A program made the translations under genes and the position numbers. The notes under the pieces were generated by a model that did not search any database, was not told where the DNA came from, and saw only the letters and a program-made list of their open reading frames with translations. From Psychroserpens jangbogonensis (GTDB lineage: Bacteria; Bacteroidota; Bacteroidia; Flavobacteriales; Flavobacteriaceae), in NCBI RefSeq assembly GCF_000797465.1, contig NZ_JSWG01000012.1:294233-358232 (forward strand): a stretch of 64,000 nucleotides of DNA, read 5' to 3'. Below are positions 36,952 through 46,800 of the stretch, piece after piece. Numbering within the stretch: position 1 is the stretch's first letter; each line of letters begins with the position of its first letter.

Positions 36952-37776
36952 ATGAAACAATATCACGACTTAGTTAAACACATTTTAGAACAAGGAAACG
37001 AAAAAGGAGATCGCACAGGTACAGGAACAAAAAGTGTTTTTGGTCACCAAATGCGTTTTGATTTAAGTGAAGGTTTCCCAATGGTAACCACTAAAAAACT
37101 ACATTTAAAATCAATTATTTACGAATTACTTTGGTTCTTAAAAGGTGATACTAATACTAATTACCTTACCGAAAATGGTGTAAAAATCTGGAATGCTTGG
37201 GCTGATAAAAATGGTGACCTCGGACCTGTTTATGGTCATCAATGGCGTAACTGGAACAGCGATGATGTTGATCAAATAAAAGACGTTATAGAAACACTAA
37301 AAACTAATCCTAATAGTCGTCGTATGCTCGTTTCTGCTTGGAATCCTTCGGTTCTTCCAGACACTTCTAAGTCGTTTGACGAAAATGTAGCTAATGGCAA
37401 AGCAGCACTTCCGCCTTGTCATGCCTTTTTTCAGTTTTATGTTGCTGATGGCAAGTTGTCTTGTCAGTTATATCAACGTAGTGCAGACACATTTTTAGGC
37501 GTGCCTTTTAACATTGCTTCTTATGCCTTATTCACGATGATGATGGCTCAAGTTTGTGGTTACGAAGCTGGAGAATTTATCCACACCTTTGGTGATGCTC
37601 ATATTTATAGCAATCATTTTGAGCAATTAGAATTGCAACTCTCACGTGACATTAGACCATTACCAAAAATGATATTAAATCCTAATGTGAAAGATATTTT
37701 CGAATTCGATTTTGAAGACTTCACTTTAGTTGATTACAATCCGCACCCACACATTAAAGGCGCTGTTGCTGTTTAA
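36952..37776 (+). CDS. thyA: Thymidylate synthase
   Basis: A 274-residue cytosolic enzyme that methylates dUMP to dTMP with methylene-tetrahydrofolate and releases dihydrofolate. Diagnostic elements are [49 protein letters not shown], the catalytic Cys in [31 protein letters not shown] and HIYSNHFEQ. The length is normal. Dihydrofolate reductase, which recycles its product, is encoded 4 kb downstream on the same strand, with two intervening genes. Confidence 0.97.
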   Translation: MKQYHDLVKHILEQGNEKGDRTGTGTKSVFGHQMRFDLSEGFPMVTTKKLHLKSIIYELLWFLKGDTNTNYLTENGVKIWNAWADKNGDLGPVYGHQWRNWNSDDVDQIKDVIETLKTNPNSRRMLVSAWNPSVLPDTSKSFDENVANGKAALPPCHAFFQFYVADGKLSCQLYQRSADTFLGVPFNIASYALFTMMMAQVCGYEAGEFIHTFGDAHIYSNHFEQLELQLSRDIRPLPKMILNPNVKDIFEFDFEDFTLVDYNPHPHIKGAVAV

Positions 37777-37787
37777 AAACTATATTC

Positions 37788-38615
37788 ATGAAATACCTCG
37801 TTATCACTATTTCTATGTTATGTGGATTCTTCCTTTATGGTCAAGAGATTACAACGAACCAACCTGAAATTGATTCTATATCAAAAACAGAAAACGCTAA
37901 GACCTTCGAGGTTATTGAAAATGTTCCTATTTACAAAGGATGTAAGAAGAAAAAAAGTAATGCAGAAAAGAAAAACTGCATGTCTCAAAAAATCGCTGAA
38001 CTCTATCGAGATAATTTCAATACAGAAATGCATGAGGAATCAGATCTTGAACCTGGAATGATACGTATTTCTGTTATTTTTAAAATAAATAAAGACGGAA
38101 AAGTAATCGATATTAGAGCTAAAGCTGATGATGAATATTTAGAAGCTGAAGCCATTAGAGTTGCAAAATTAATTCCTCAAATGACTCCAGGAATGCAAAG
38201 AGGGAAACTAGTTATTGTTCCTTATTCACTCCCATTAAATGTTAACCTTACACTTAATAAAAACGAAGGCAAAACAAGATATCCTGTTTATAGAGGTTGT
38301 GAAAAAAAGACTACAAATTCAGAATTAGAAGCATGTTCTAAACGAAAAATCACCAACTTTATTAAAATGAGTTTTGATATTGAAATGGCAAGTCGTGCCT
38401 TACCTCAAGCAAAATCAACCCAGTTTCTTATAGAATTTACAATTAGTAAAAACGGGAAAATAAAAAACATCAATGCTAAAGCAAACCACAAAGCCATAGC
38501 AATTGAAGCCATTAATGTTGCCAAACGTCTTCCGAAATTTAAAGCACCTGGCATTTGGGAAGGTGTTGCAGTAGATACACCCTACAAACTGTTAATGACA
38601 CTAGATTTTTATTAA
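37788..38615 (+). CDS. Secreted protein with two TonB_C-like repeats
   Basis: A 275-residue protein with a signal peptide (1-19, ending FLYGQ). Two homologous halves (about 45-155 and 165-275) each begin with a Cys-containing segment (PIYKGCKKKKSNAEKKNC; PVYRGCEKKTTNSELEAC) and continue with a TonB_C-like fold (ISVIFKINKDGKVIDIRAKA; IEFTISKNGKIKNINAKA; VAKRLPKFKAPG). No membrane anchor or Pro-rich linker is present, so it is not a standard energy transducer. It is probably a periplasmic protein derived from TonB C-termini. It starts 11 bp after thyA and ends at a strong terminator. Confidence 0.8.
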   Translation: MKYLVITISMLCGFFLYGQEITTNQPEIDSISKTENAKTFEVIENVPIYKGCKKKKSNAEKKNCMSQKIAELYRDNFNTEMHEESDLEPGMIRISVIFKINKDGKVIDIRAKADDEYLEAEAIRVAKLIPQMTPGMQRGKLVIVPYSLPLNVNLTLNKNEGKTRYPVYRGCEKKTTNSELEACSKRKITNFIKMSFDIEMASRALPQAKSTQFLIEFTISKNGKIKNINAKANHKAIAIEAINVAKRLPKFKAPGIWEGVAVDTPYKLLMTLDFY

Positions 38616-38630
38616 ATATTTTTTTTTCAA

Positions 38631-38668
38631 ACCAAAAAGAGCTTTCATAATTGAAAGCTCTTTTTGGT
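38631..38668 (+). terminator. Intrinsic terminator after the thyA operon (copy 1)
   Basis: Perfect 17-bp arms (ACCAAAAAGAGCTTTCA / TGAAAGCTCTTTTTGGT) with loop TAAT. Almost the same hairpin and its TTTCAAACC prefix recur at 41609-41651. Confidence 0.85.
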
Positions 38669-38802
38669 TGATAACTATAACCAAACTTTCGGACATTAAA
38701 ACAGCACTTTCATCCTTACTAATTTCGTGATAAACCTAATTATCAGTATATTACACATAGCTATTAGTTTTTAAATTTCCCTAGGTTTTAATTAATACTA
38801 TG

Positions 38803-38823
38803 TACACAGAAACGTTCTGTGTA
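38803..38823. promoter_or_regulatory. Palindrome upstream of the T9SS propeller gene
   Basis: TACACAGA-AACGT-TCTGTGTA: 8-bp arms and a 5-bp spacer, 24 bp before the ATG. It has no T-tract, so it is an operator or 5'-leader hairpin rather than a terminator. Confidence 0.4.
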
Positions 38824-38847
38824 TCATAAACTTTTAAAACAGTAATC

Positions 38848-41601
38848 ATGAAGAAAAAATTATTCTTAGGTGCCTTAATTTTAATCTTACTCGTTGTTCT
38901 TGTTCCTTTCACAAACCAACAAGAACTGGTTAGTAAAGTGGAGCGCAAAGTATTTACACCAACTCAAAAAGGAGAAAAGAAAACTATGGATGAACGTGCT
39001 GAATTTAGTGAAGCTAGACTCATGCACGAATACTACAGACAAGTAAACCCAATAACTGGAGAAGTAAGCAAAAGTGATAAAAATCAAGAGTTTGAGCAGG
39101 CTAGAAATGCGCAATTAAATAGTGGTGCTTTGGCAGGAAGAAACTTAGAATCCAATTATATTAACAGAGGCCCAACTAATTTTGGTGGCAGAACCAGAAG
39201 TTTAGTTATTGATAAAAGTGATACGTCTGGAAACACAATGATTGCAGCAGCAGTTACAGGTGGTGTCTTTAGAACAACAAATGGTGGTGACAGTTGGGAC
39301 AAAGTTTCATCCTATGACGAAATACATAATGCAACTTGTCTAGTACAAGATCCAAGAACTGGTTTTGAGAATACATGGTATTACGGAACTGGTGAATTTT
39401 GGTTTGGTAATGTATCAGCAGGAGGGTTTGCAGGCTCTCCATATTTGGGTCAAGGCGTTTGGAAATCGACAGATGGTGGAGTTACTTGGATACAAATGCC
39501 GTCAACTGGCTCAACTCAAGAAGCATTTGATTCACCATTTGATTATGTAACCCGTTTAGCTGTGCATCCTATAACTGGTGATCTTTATGCAGCTGCCAAT
39601 GGTGAAATAGCAAGATTTAATGGAACAGTCTGGAATACAGAAATTGCAAATCCAACTAATCTGACAAATTTTAACGGTGTTACAGATGTCGTCATTACTA
39701 GTGGAGGAAGAGTTTATGCTGCGCTTTCTGGCGATAGCGATGCTAGTGTTGAAGGTGTTTGGACATCAGATGATGGTATTGGTAATTGGACGCGGATTAA
39801 TAATGGGTTCTTTACTCCTTCACGCAGAGTGGTTTTAGCTTTAGCGCCTTCTAACCAAAATAAATTGTATACTTTATTTGTTAATGAGAACACGGGAGGC
39901 TGTACAGGTTTAAATGATCCTGTGCAAGAAGCAGATTTATGGCTTTGGGATCAATCTAGTCAAATCTACATCAACTATAGTAATATATTGCCCTTTGAAG
40001 GAGACTGCTCAAATCCTGAACCTCTTAATGTTCAAATCGGCTGGGATTTGTGTGTGAGTGTGAAACCAAACGATGAGAATTTTGTGGCAATTGGTGGCAC
40101 CAGTGCTTATGTCAAAGAGGATATCACAGATAACAGTACTCGTTTTAAAAAAATAGGTGGTTATTTATCATCACCTGGCGCACCAAATTCAAGTTATAGT
40201 TCCATTACAATTGATCCACATCATCCAGACATTCAATATCTAGTGTTTAGTCCACAAAATAACAATGCACTTTTTTCTGCAACCGATGGCGGAATCCATA
40301 AAACCGATGATGTGACCGCAACAACAATAGGTTGGCAAAATCTTAATAATAATTACCAGACTTATCAGTTTTGGCACGTAGCCATAGATCCATTAAATGG
40401 CTCAGATATTGTTCTTGGCGGAACACAAGACAATGGCACGAAAGTTGGCGGCACAGATTTTGGTTTGCCAGATTTAACAACACAACAAGGAGTATTAGGA
40501 GGTGATGGAGTCGCAGTAGATATTTCAAGAGATGAAGGTAATTGCTTTGGGTTTATGGGATCACAAAATGGGTTTCTTCTTCGAGCTGACTGTGTAGTTG
40601 GTTCAGCCGATATAACACCCCAAGGATCTAATAGTCAGTTTGTAACGTATTTTTATTTAGATTCAGACAATAATAATGCCTTGTATTATGCTGGTCAAAA
40701 TACATTATACAAAACTAGCAATGCTTCAAATGTTACATCTAGTACTTGGGAAAATGCAGGAAATACTAATGATGATCTTGGTGTTAATGATTGGTTTCAA
40801 ACCTTCTCAACTTCAAAAGGGGTTTACAACCCATCTACGAGCTACCTTTTAATGGGTGGAGACGAAGGAAGAATTTATAAACTCAATGATCCATGGAATG
40901 TAACAAACATTTCACAATCCATAGATATTACACCATCAGGAGCAACAATTGGGTTCCCTTCTTTTGTAACAGGTTTAGCAGTACACCCAACAAACAATGA
41001 TATTGTTTTAGCCACCTATGCAAATTATGGGACGAATAGCATCTTTATCACTGCTGATGCTACTAGTAACAATCCTACTTGGACCTTAGTTGAACGTAAT
41101 TTATCAGCACATTCTATACGTTCAGCAGCTATAACAGAAGAAGATGGTGAAACGCTTTACTTTGTTGGAACAGCAAGAGGATTATACAGTACTGGAAATC
41201 CTACTAATGAAGATTGGATACGAGAAGCTCCAGGCCAAATTGGTTTTGCGCTTGTAAGCTCATTAGCTTATAGACATTCAGACAATCATTTATTAATTGG
41301 AACATTTGGAAATGGGATGTATGAAGCTGTACTTTCTCCTTCGCTTGGCGTTAATGATTTTGATGATATTAGTAATAGCATCTCAATCTATCCTAATCCT
41401 GTAGCATCTAGTTTAAATATTAAGATTAAAGATAACAACACTAATCTTTCTTATAAGATTATTAATTTATTAGGTCAGCAAATAGTAAGTGCTACTCTTG
41501 ACAAGACTACTATTGATGTTTCAAATTTAAAAGCAGGCATTTATATTATTGAGCTCACAGGAGACAATAAAAAAGGAATGAAACGCTTTATAAAAAAGTA
41601 A
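38848..41601 (+). CDS. Secreted beta-propeller protein with T9SS type A sorting domain
   Basis: A 917-residue protein. A short N-terminal hydrophobic helix (3-20) for Sec export is followed by repeated BNR/sialidase- or VPS10-like propeller motifs (GGVFRTTNGGDSWDKV; GVWKSTDGGVTWIQM; SATDGGIHKTDD). The C-terminal 75 residues are the Por secretion (type IX) sorting domain: SISIYPNPVASSLNIKI, YKIINLLGQQI, DVSNLKAGIYIIELTGD, KRFIKK. It should cross the outer membrane by T9SS and be released or anchored at the surface. A catalytic activity is not evident. The gene is bracketed by two near-identical terminators and interrupts the expected thyA-folA neighbourhood. Confidence 0.9.
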   Translation: MKKKLFLGALILILLVVLVPFTNQQELVSKVERKVFTPTQKGEKKTMDERAEFSEARLMHEYYRQVNPITGEVSKSDKNQEFEQARNAQLNSGALAGRNLESNYINRGPTNFGGRTRSLVIDKSDTSGNTMIAAAVTGGVFRTTNGGDSWDKVSSYDEIHNATCLVQDPRTGFENTWYYGTGEFWFGNVSAGGFAGSPYLGQGVWKSTDGGVTWIQMPSTGSTQEAFDSPFDYVTRLAVHPITGDLYAAANGEIARFNGTVWNTEIANPTNLTNFNGVTDVVITSGGRVYAALSGDSDASVEGVWTSDDGIGNWTRINNGFFTPSRRVVLALAPSNQNKLYTLFVNENTGGCTGLNDPVQEADLWLWDQSSQIYINYSNILPFEGDCSNPEPLNVQIGWDLCVSVKPNDENFVAIGGTSAYVKEDITDNSTRFKKIGGYLSSPGAPNSSYSSITIDPHHPDIQYLVFSPQNNNALFSATDGGIHKTDDVTATTIGWQNLNNNYQTYQFWHVAIDPLNGSDIVLGGTQDNGTKVGGTDFGLPDLTTQQGVLGGDGVAVDISRDEGNCFGFMGSQNGFLLRADCVVGSADITPQGSNSQFVTYFYLDSDNNNALYYAGQNTLYKTSNASNVTSSTWENAGNTNDDLGVNDWFQTFSTSKGVYNPSTSYLLMGGDEGRIYKLNDPWNVTNISQSIDITPSGATIGFPSFVTGLAVHPTNNDIVLATYANYGTNSIFITADATSNNPTWTLVERNLSAHSIRSAAITEEDGETLYFVGTARGLYSTGNPTNEDWIREAPGQIGFALVSSLAYRHSDNHLLIGTFGNGMYEAVLSPSLGVNDFDDISNSISIYPNPVASSLNIKIKDNNTNLSYKIINLLGQQIVSATLDKTTIDVSNLKAGIYIIELTGDNKKGMKRFIKK

Positions 41602-41608
41602 AAACTCA

Positions 41609-41651
41609 TTTCAAACCAAAAAAGAGCTTTCATAATTGAAAGCTCTTTTTT
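41609..41651 (+). terminator. Intrinsic terminator after the T9SS gene (copy 2)
   Basis: AAAAAAGAGCTTTCA / TGAAAGCTCTTTTTT with loop TAAT, preceded by TTTCAAACC as in copy 1 at 38625-38668. It differs from copy 1 by a single A and the outer GGT. Confidence 0.85.
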
Positions 41652-41736
41652 AATGTCGTAAAACGAAATTAACGATACATTTAGAACACTAATTTTAACA
41701 GCCACAGTATATTTTTAAATTAAAACCATGTCAAGG

Positions 41737-41766
41737 TTTGCGTTAAAAATCATAACTTTATATTTG
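41737..41766 (+). promoter_or_regulatory. Canonical Bacteroidota promoter of the DHFR gene
   Basis: TTTG (41737-41740), 18-bp spacer, TATATTTG (41759-41766). Both boxes match the sigma-ABfr consensus, and the ATG follows 16 bp later. Confidence 0.65.
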
Positions 41767-41782
41767 TATATATTTTATAATT

Positions 41783-42712
41783 ATGTTCGGGAAAAAGAAA
41801 ACCACTCCAAGTATAGATCAAGAGCAATTAGCGCTAATTAAAGCTGCGGAAAAACGCATTTCACAAAAAAAGCGTTTGTACATTCATTTTGTGTTTTTTC
41901 TTATTGGTGCTGTCTTTTTAATTTTGGCAAATACCATTCTTGGTATAGGTAAAGATTTTAAAATAGCAGGCCTTGATTGGTTTGTGATTGCTATTGTTTT
42001 ATGGCTATTCTTATTTATTTACCATTTTATAACGGTATTTATTACTCATAAATTTATGGATAAGCAATGGGAAGACCAACAACGTGAAGCTTTAGTCGCC
42101 AAACAACAAGAACGTATTGAACAACTCAAACAAGAGTATATCAAAGAAGAAAAAGTAATTGCTAAATCTCAAGCTTATAACGACGTTTTAGAAAGCAAAA
42201 CAACTTCAGAAAAAAAAACATCTGAACTCACTATAATAGTAGCTGCTGGAGAAAACGATGCCATAGGAAAAGACAATGATCTTATATGGCATTTAAGTGA
42301 TGACCTTAAACGATTTAAGTCACTCACTAATGGTCATCATATCATCATGGGACGAAAGACTTTCGAAAGTTTCCCAAAACCATTACCAAACAGAACTCAT
42401 ATCGTTATTACAAGACAAAGTGATTATCAGGCTCCAGAAGGTGTTATTATCGTAAACAATTTAGACGATGCAATTGATGCTGCAAAAAGCGACAAACAAC
42501 CGTTTATAATTGGAGGTGGAGAAATCTATAAACAGTCGATGGCTTTAGCCAATAAAATAGAGTTAACACGCGTACACTCTAGTTTTGAAAATGCTGATAC
42601 TTATTTCCCGGAAATTGATGAAACGCAATGGAAAGAAGTTGGCAGATCTACTCACGATGCGGATGAAAAACATGCTCATGCGTTTTCTTTTGTTACTTAT
42701 TTAAGAACATAA
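41783..42712 (+). CDS. folA: Dihydrofolate reductase fused to an N-terminal 2TM domain
   Basis: A 309-residue protein. Residues about 15-105 are a 2TM domain with two TM helices (YIHFVFFLIGAVFLILANTIL and WFVIAIVLWLFLFIYHFITVF). A charged, probably coiled-coil linker (105-145) is followed by a complete DHFR domain (about 147-309: LTIIVAAGENDAIGKDNDLIWHLSDDLKRFK, IIMGRKTFESFP, PFIIGGGEIYKQ). DHFR regenerates tetrahydrofolate after ThyA. The fusion would tether the enzyme to the inner membrane, which is unusual because DHFR is normally a soluble protein of about 160 residues. The start follows a clear promoter. Confidence 0.92.
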   Translation: MFGKKKTTPSIDQEQLALIKAAEKRISQKKRLYIHFVFFLIGAVFLILANTILGIGKDFKIAGLDWFVIAIVLWLFLFIYHFITVFITHKFMDKQWEDQQREALVAKQQERIEQLKQEYIKEEKVIAKSQAYNDVLESKTTSEKKTSELTIIVAAGENDAIGKDNDLIWHLSDDLKRFKSLTNGHHIIMGRKTFESFPKPLPNRTHIVITRQSDYQAPEGVIIVNNLDDAIDAAKSDKQPFIIGGGEIYKQSMALANKIELTRVHSSFENADTYFPEIDETQWKEVGRSTHDADEKHAHAFSFVTYLRT

Positions 42713-42906
42713 ACCGTTTTTTATTTTCATTTTTTTATTCAGAAGATTATAAAAATCTAAAGTCTCATTTCTTAGTCAGGCAACCTTTTGCCCAAAAATT
42801 ACGTCTAATTATATAAGTACTATATTGTAGGGCTAAACAACTAAAATGTAACGCTTTTCGTTGTAGGTCGTCTTATTTACATTAACCAATCAAAAATCAC
42901 TTTCCA

Positions 42907-43791
42907 ATGGGTACATTAAAAATCAGCAATTTATCAAAAACATATGCTAATGGTGTTAAAGCATTAGACAATGTTAATTTAGAATTAGAAAACGGAATGT
43001 TTGGTCTTTTAGGACCAAATGGAGCTGGGAAATCATCTTTGATGAGAACACTAGCCACGCTTCAAGAAGCTGATACTGGAACTGCAACCTTAGATGATAT
43101 AGACATTTTAAATCAACCAGCAGAGCTTCGTAAAGTCTTAGGGTATTTACCTCAAGAATTTGGTGTGTATCCAAGAATTACCGCAGAACAATTATTGAAT
43201 CACTTATCAATTTTAAAAGGAATTACAAATGCTTCTGAACGAAAAGAACTGGTTAAGTATTTATTGGATAAAGTTAATTTATACGACAAGCGAAATAAAT
43301 CTGTAAAAGGATTTTCTGGAGGAATGAAACAACGTGTTGGGATTGCTCAGGCGTTAATTGGAAACCCAAAGTTGATAATTGTAGATGAACCTACAGCTGG
43401 TTTAGATCCAGGCGAACGAAACCGTTTTTATAATTTATTAGCAGATGTTGGTAAAGATGTCATTGTTATTTTATCAACTCACATCGTAGATGATGTAAGA
43501 GAATTATGCACTAAAATGGCTATAATGAATTTGGGTGAAATCGTTTTTCATGGATCTCCTCAAACAGCAATTGATGACTTGCGAAGTAAAGTATTCCATA
43601 AAATTGTGAGTAGAGACGAACTCGAAAACTATGCAAAAGAGTATAAAATTATCTCAAATAAAATGGTTGGTGGAAAACCACTAATTCATATATATAGTGA
43701 AGACAATCCGCAAAACGGATTTGAACAAGTAACACCTAATTTAGAGGATGTTTTCTTTTCTAAAATCAACACATCAAACGTACTTGTCTAA
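42907..43791 (+). CDS. ABC transporter ATP-binding protein
   Basis: A 294-residue protein with Walker A GPNGAGKSS, Q-loop YLPQEFGVYP, signature FSGGMKQRVG, Walker B LIIVDEPTAGLD and the switch His in STHIVDD. The C-terminal 70 residues form an accessory domain typical of ABC-2-type exporters. It drives the large permease/peptidase encoded 21 bp downstream. The transported compound is unknown. The 194 bp upstream show no other gene. Confidence 0.93.
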   Translation: MGTLKISNLSKTYANGVKALDNVNLELENGMFGLLGPNGAGKSSLMRTLATLQEADTGTATLDDIDILNQPAELRKVLGYLPQEFGVYPRITAEQLLNHLSILKGITNASERKELVKYLLDKVNLYDKRNKSVKGFSGGMKQRVGIAQALIGNPKLIIVDEPTAGLDPGERNRFYNLLADVGKDVIVILSTHIVDDVRELCTKMAIMNLGEIVFHGSPQTAIDDLRSKVFHKIVSRDELENYAKEYKIISNKMVGGKPLIHIYSEDNPQNGFEQVTPNLEDVFFSKINTSNVLV

Positions 43792-43812
43792 TCATTACTA
43801 ACCATTTTAATC

Positions 43813-46800
43813 ATGTTTAAAACATTCTTTTTATCAGAATTAAAATATACACTCAAGCAACCTATGGTGTATATTTTCATATTCGTATTGGCATTAATGG
43901 AGTTCTTTGCAACAGTTAGTGATAATGTGCAAATTGGAGGAGCTATTGGAAATGTCTATCGTAATTCACCATATACCATTACAATTCACATTACTATTTT
44001 TTGCATATTTAGTTTATTAATGGCAGTTGCCTTTTTTAATAATGCAGCATTACGTGACCATAATAATGAGTTTAATGAAATACTATTCACAACACCTTTA
44101 AGCAAACCAGGTTACTTTTTTGGCCGCTTTTTAGGTGCTCTATTCGTTTCAACCTTACCGCTTCTGGGTATTTTTATTGGAATGCTTTTAGGAACTTCTT
44201 TAAATTCAGTTTTTGAGTGGATAGATCCAGCACGCTTTGGCCCTTTCTATTTTGAAACATTCTTAAACAACTACTTATTGTTTGTTTTACCAAATATGTT
44301 CCTTGCAGGAGCTGTCATCTTTGCTATGGCAAACAAATGGAAAAGCACAGTAATCTCTTTTGTAGGAGGACTGTTAATTATTGTAGCTTATATTGTTTCT
44401 GGTTCGTTAATGTCTGACGTTGACAATGAAACTATAGCTGCCTTATCTGATATTTTTGGAATAAACACATATCGAATAGAAACCAAATATTTTACACCTA
44501 TTGAAAAAAACACGATAAGTCCAGGTTTTTCAGGGATTCTATTTTGGAATCGACTGATTTGGATAAGTGTCGGATTGATCATTTTAATGATTTCTTACTT
44601 TAGCTTTTCTTTCAAAGAGAAGAATAAAAAAATCAAGAAAGAAAAAGTAAGTACTTCAAAAAAAGACATTGTATTTGCACTTCCAAAGTTAAATCCAACT
44701 TATAATGCATCTACTAATTGGATACAGTTTAAGAGTTTTTTCTACACTAATTTTTTGAGTATTATAAAAAGTGTCACTTTCAAAATTCTATTCCTCTTCT
44801 GTATTATTATTTTAGTTGCAGACTTAAGTGGTGGATTCGAGTTTTTTGGACTACAGTCTTATCCGCTTACATATAAACTTATAGACTCAATTAAAGGCAA
44901 TACAAACATCTTTACCATAATTATTCTCATATTCTTTAGTGGTGAATTAATATGGCGTGATAGAGATCATAAAATAAATGAAGTTGTTGATGCTACTGCA
45001 CATACGTCATTCATTTCAATGGCCGCTAAAGCGTTATCATTAGTTTGTATTACTTCAATATTAAACCTGTTTTTTATCGGTATTGCAATTATTTATCAAT
45101 TGCTTCATGGATTCACACGAATTGAATTAGATGTATATCTTTTAGATTTCTTCTACGAAAACCTTGCGCTTTACATTGTTTTTGGTGGCATCATGATTAT
45201 GATTCAGGTACTTTCAAGTAATAAATACATTGGTTACTTTATTTCCATATTAGTATTACTAGTTTGGGATATCATCTTAAGTGTTTTAGATATTAATTCT
45301 AATATGCTAAGTATTGGTGGAGGTGCTTCAGTTTTTTATTCAGACATGAATGGATTTGGTCCTGGTCTAAAAAGCACATTATGGTTTAATTTATATTGGA
45401 TTTTATTATCCTTTTTAGGATTATTAATTGCTGGAGCTTTATGGAGTAGAGGTTCTAAAAACTCATTATGGAGTCGCATAAAAACAGCTAGAAAAGAAGT
45501 GCCAAAAAGTTATAGAGGTATTATAATTATAACGGCTGTTTCTTGGCTAGGCGTTGCTTCTTTTGTATACTATAACACACAAGTTTTAAACCCTTACTAC
45601 TCTAGTGATACTCAAGAACAACTGTCAGCAGATTACGAAAAAAAATATAGTAAATACAAAGATATTGTATCTCCTAAAGTTACTGATGCCAAATATTACC
45701 TAGATCTTTTTCCTAATAAAAGAAATATCCATGTAAAAGCTGATTTAGAATTAACGAATACGACTGATCAACCTATCGATTCACTTCATTTTTATAATAA
45801 TGTTGGTTGGGATACAAAGCTAATTATTCCAAACTCAAAAGTAGTTTATAAAGACACGACGTATTTATTTACAATCTATAAATTGAGTCCTCCTTTGTTA
45901 CCAGGAGAAAAAATCACAATGACGGTAAATAACAAATATATTACCAAAGGGTTTGCTAACGGTAGAGGAAGCACAATGATAGTTAAGAATGGAACCTTTA
46001 TTAATAATGGTGATATTTTACCAACTATGGGTTATAATGACAGCTATGAAATTAGTGATAAAAACACTCGTAAAAAATATGATTTACCCGAAAAAGAACG
46101 AATGCCTGAACTTACAGAAGGTGTTACTGACTTGCATATGGGTAATTATATTTTTAGAGGACAATCTGACTATATAAATGTTGAAACTGTAGTGTCAACT
46201 TCAAAAGAACAAACTGCAATTGCTCCTGGTTCATTAATTAAAAAATGGGAAGAGAATGGACGTAATTACTTCCACTACAAAACTGATACGCCTTCATTCA
46301 ACTTCTATTCATTTATGTCTGCTAAATTTGAAATAGCAAAACGCAAATGGAATGGAATAGATATTGAAATCTATCATGATGAAAAGCATGATGTAAATAT
46401 TGAAATGATGCTTGATGCTGTTGAACGTTCATTAAAATATTTTACACAAAATTTTGGTCCTTATTACCACAAGCAAGCTCGTATTATTGAGTTTCCTAGG
46501 TATTCAAATTTCGCACAAGCATTTCCTGGAACAATGCCATATGCAGAGTCTTTCGGATTTATAATTAATCTCGAAGATGAAACTGAGAATAATGTTATTG
46601 ATGCAGTTATTGCACACGAAATGGGACACCAGTGGTGGGCACATCAAGTCTGTGGCGCTTATATGCAAGGAAGCACCATGTTAAGTGAAAGTTTTTCAGA
46701 GTATTCATCATTAATGACTTTAAAAAACATCAATGATAATCCTATGAAAATGCGTGAATTCCTTAAATACAATCACGATCGCTATTTACGTGGACGTAGT

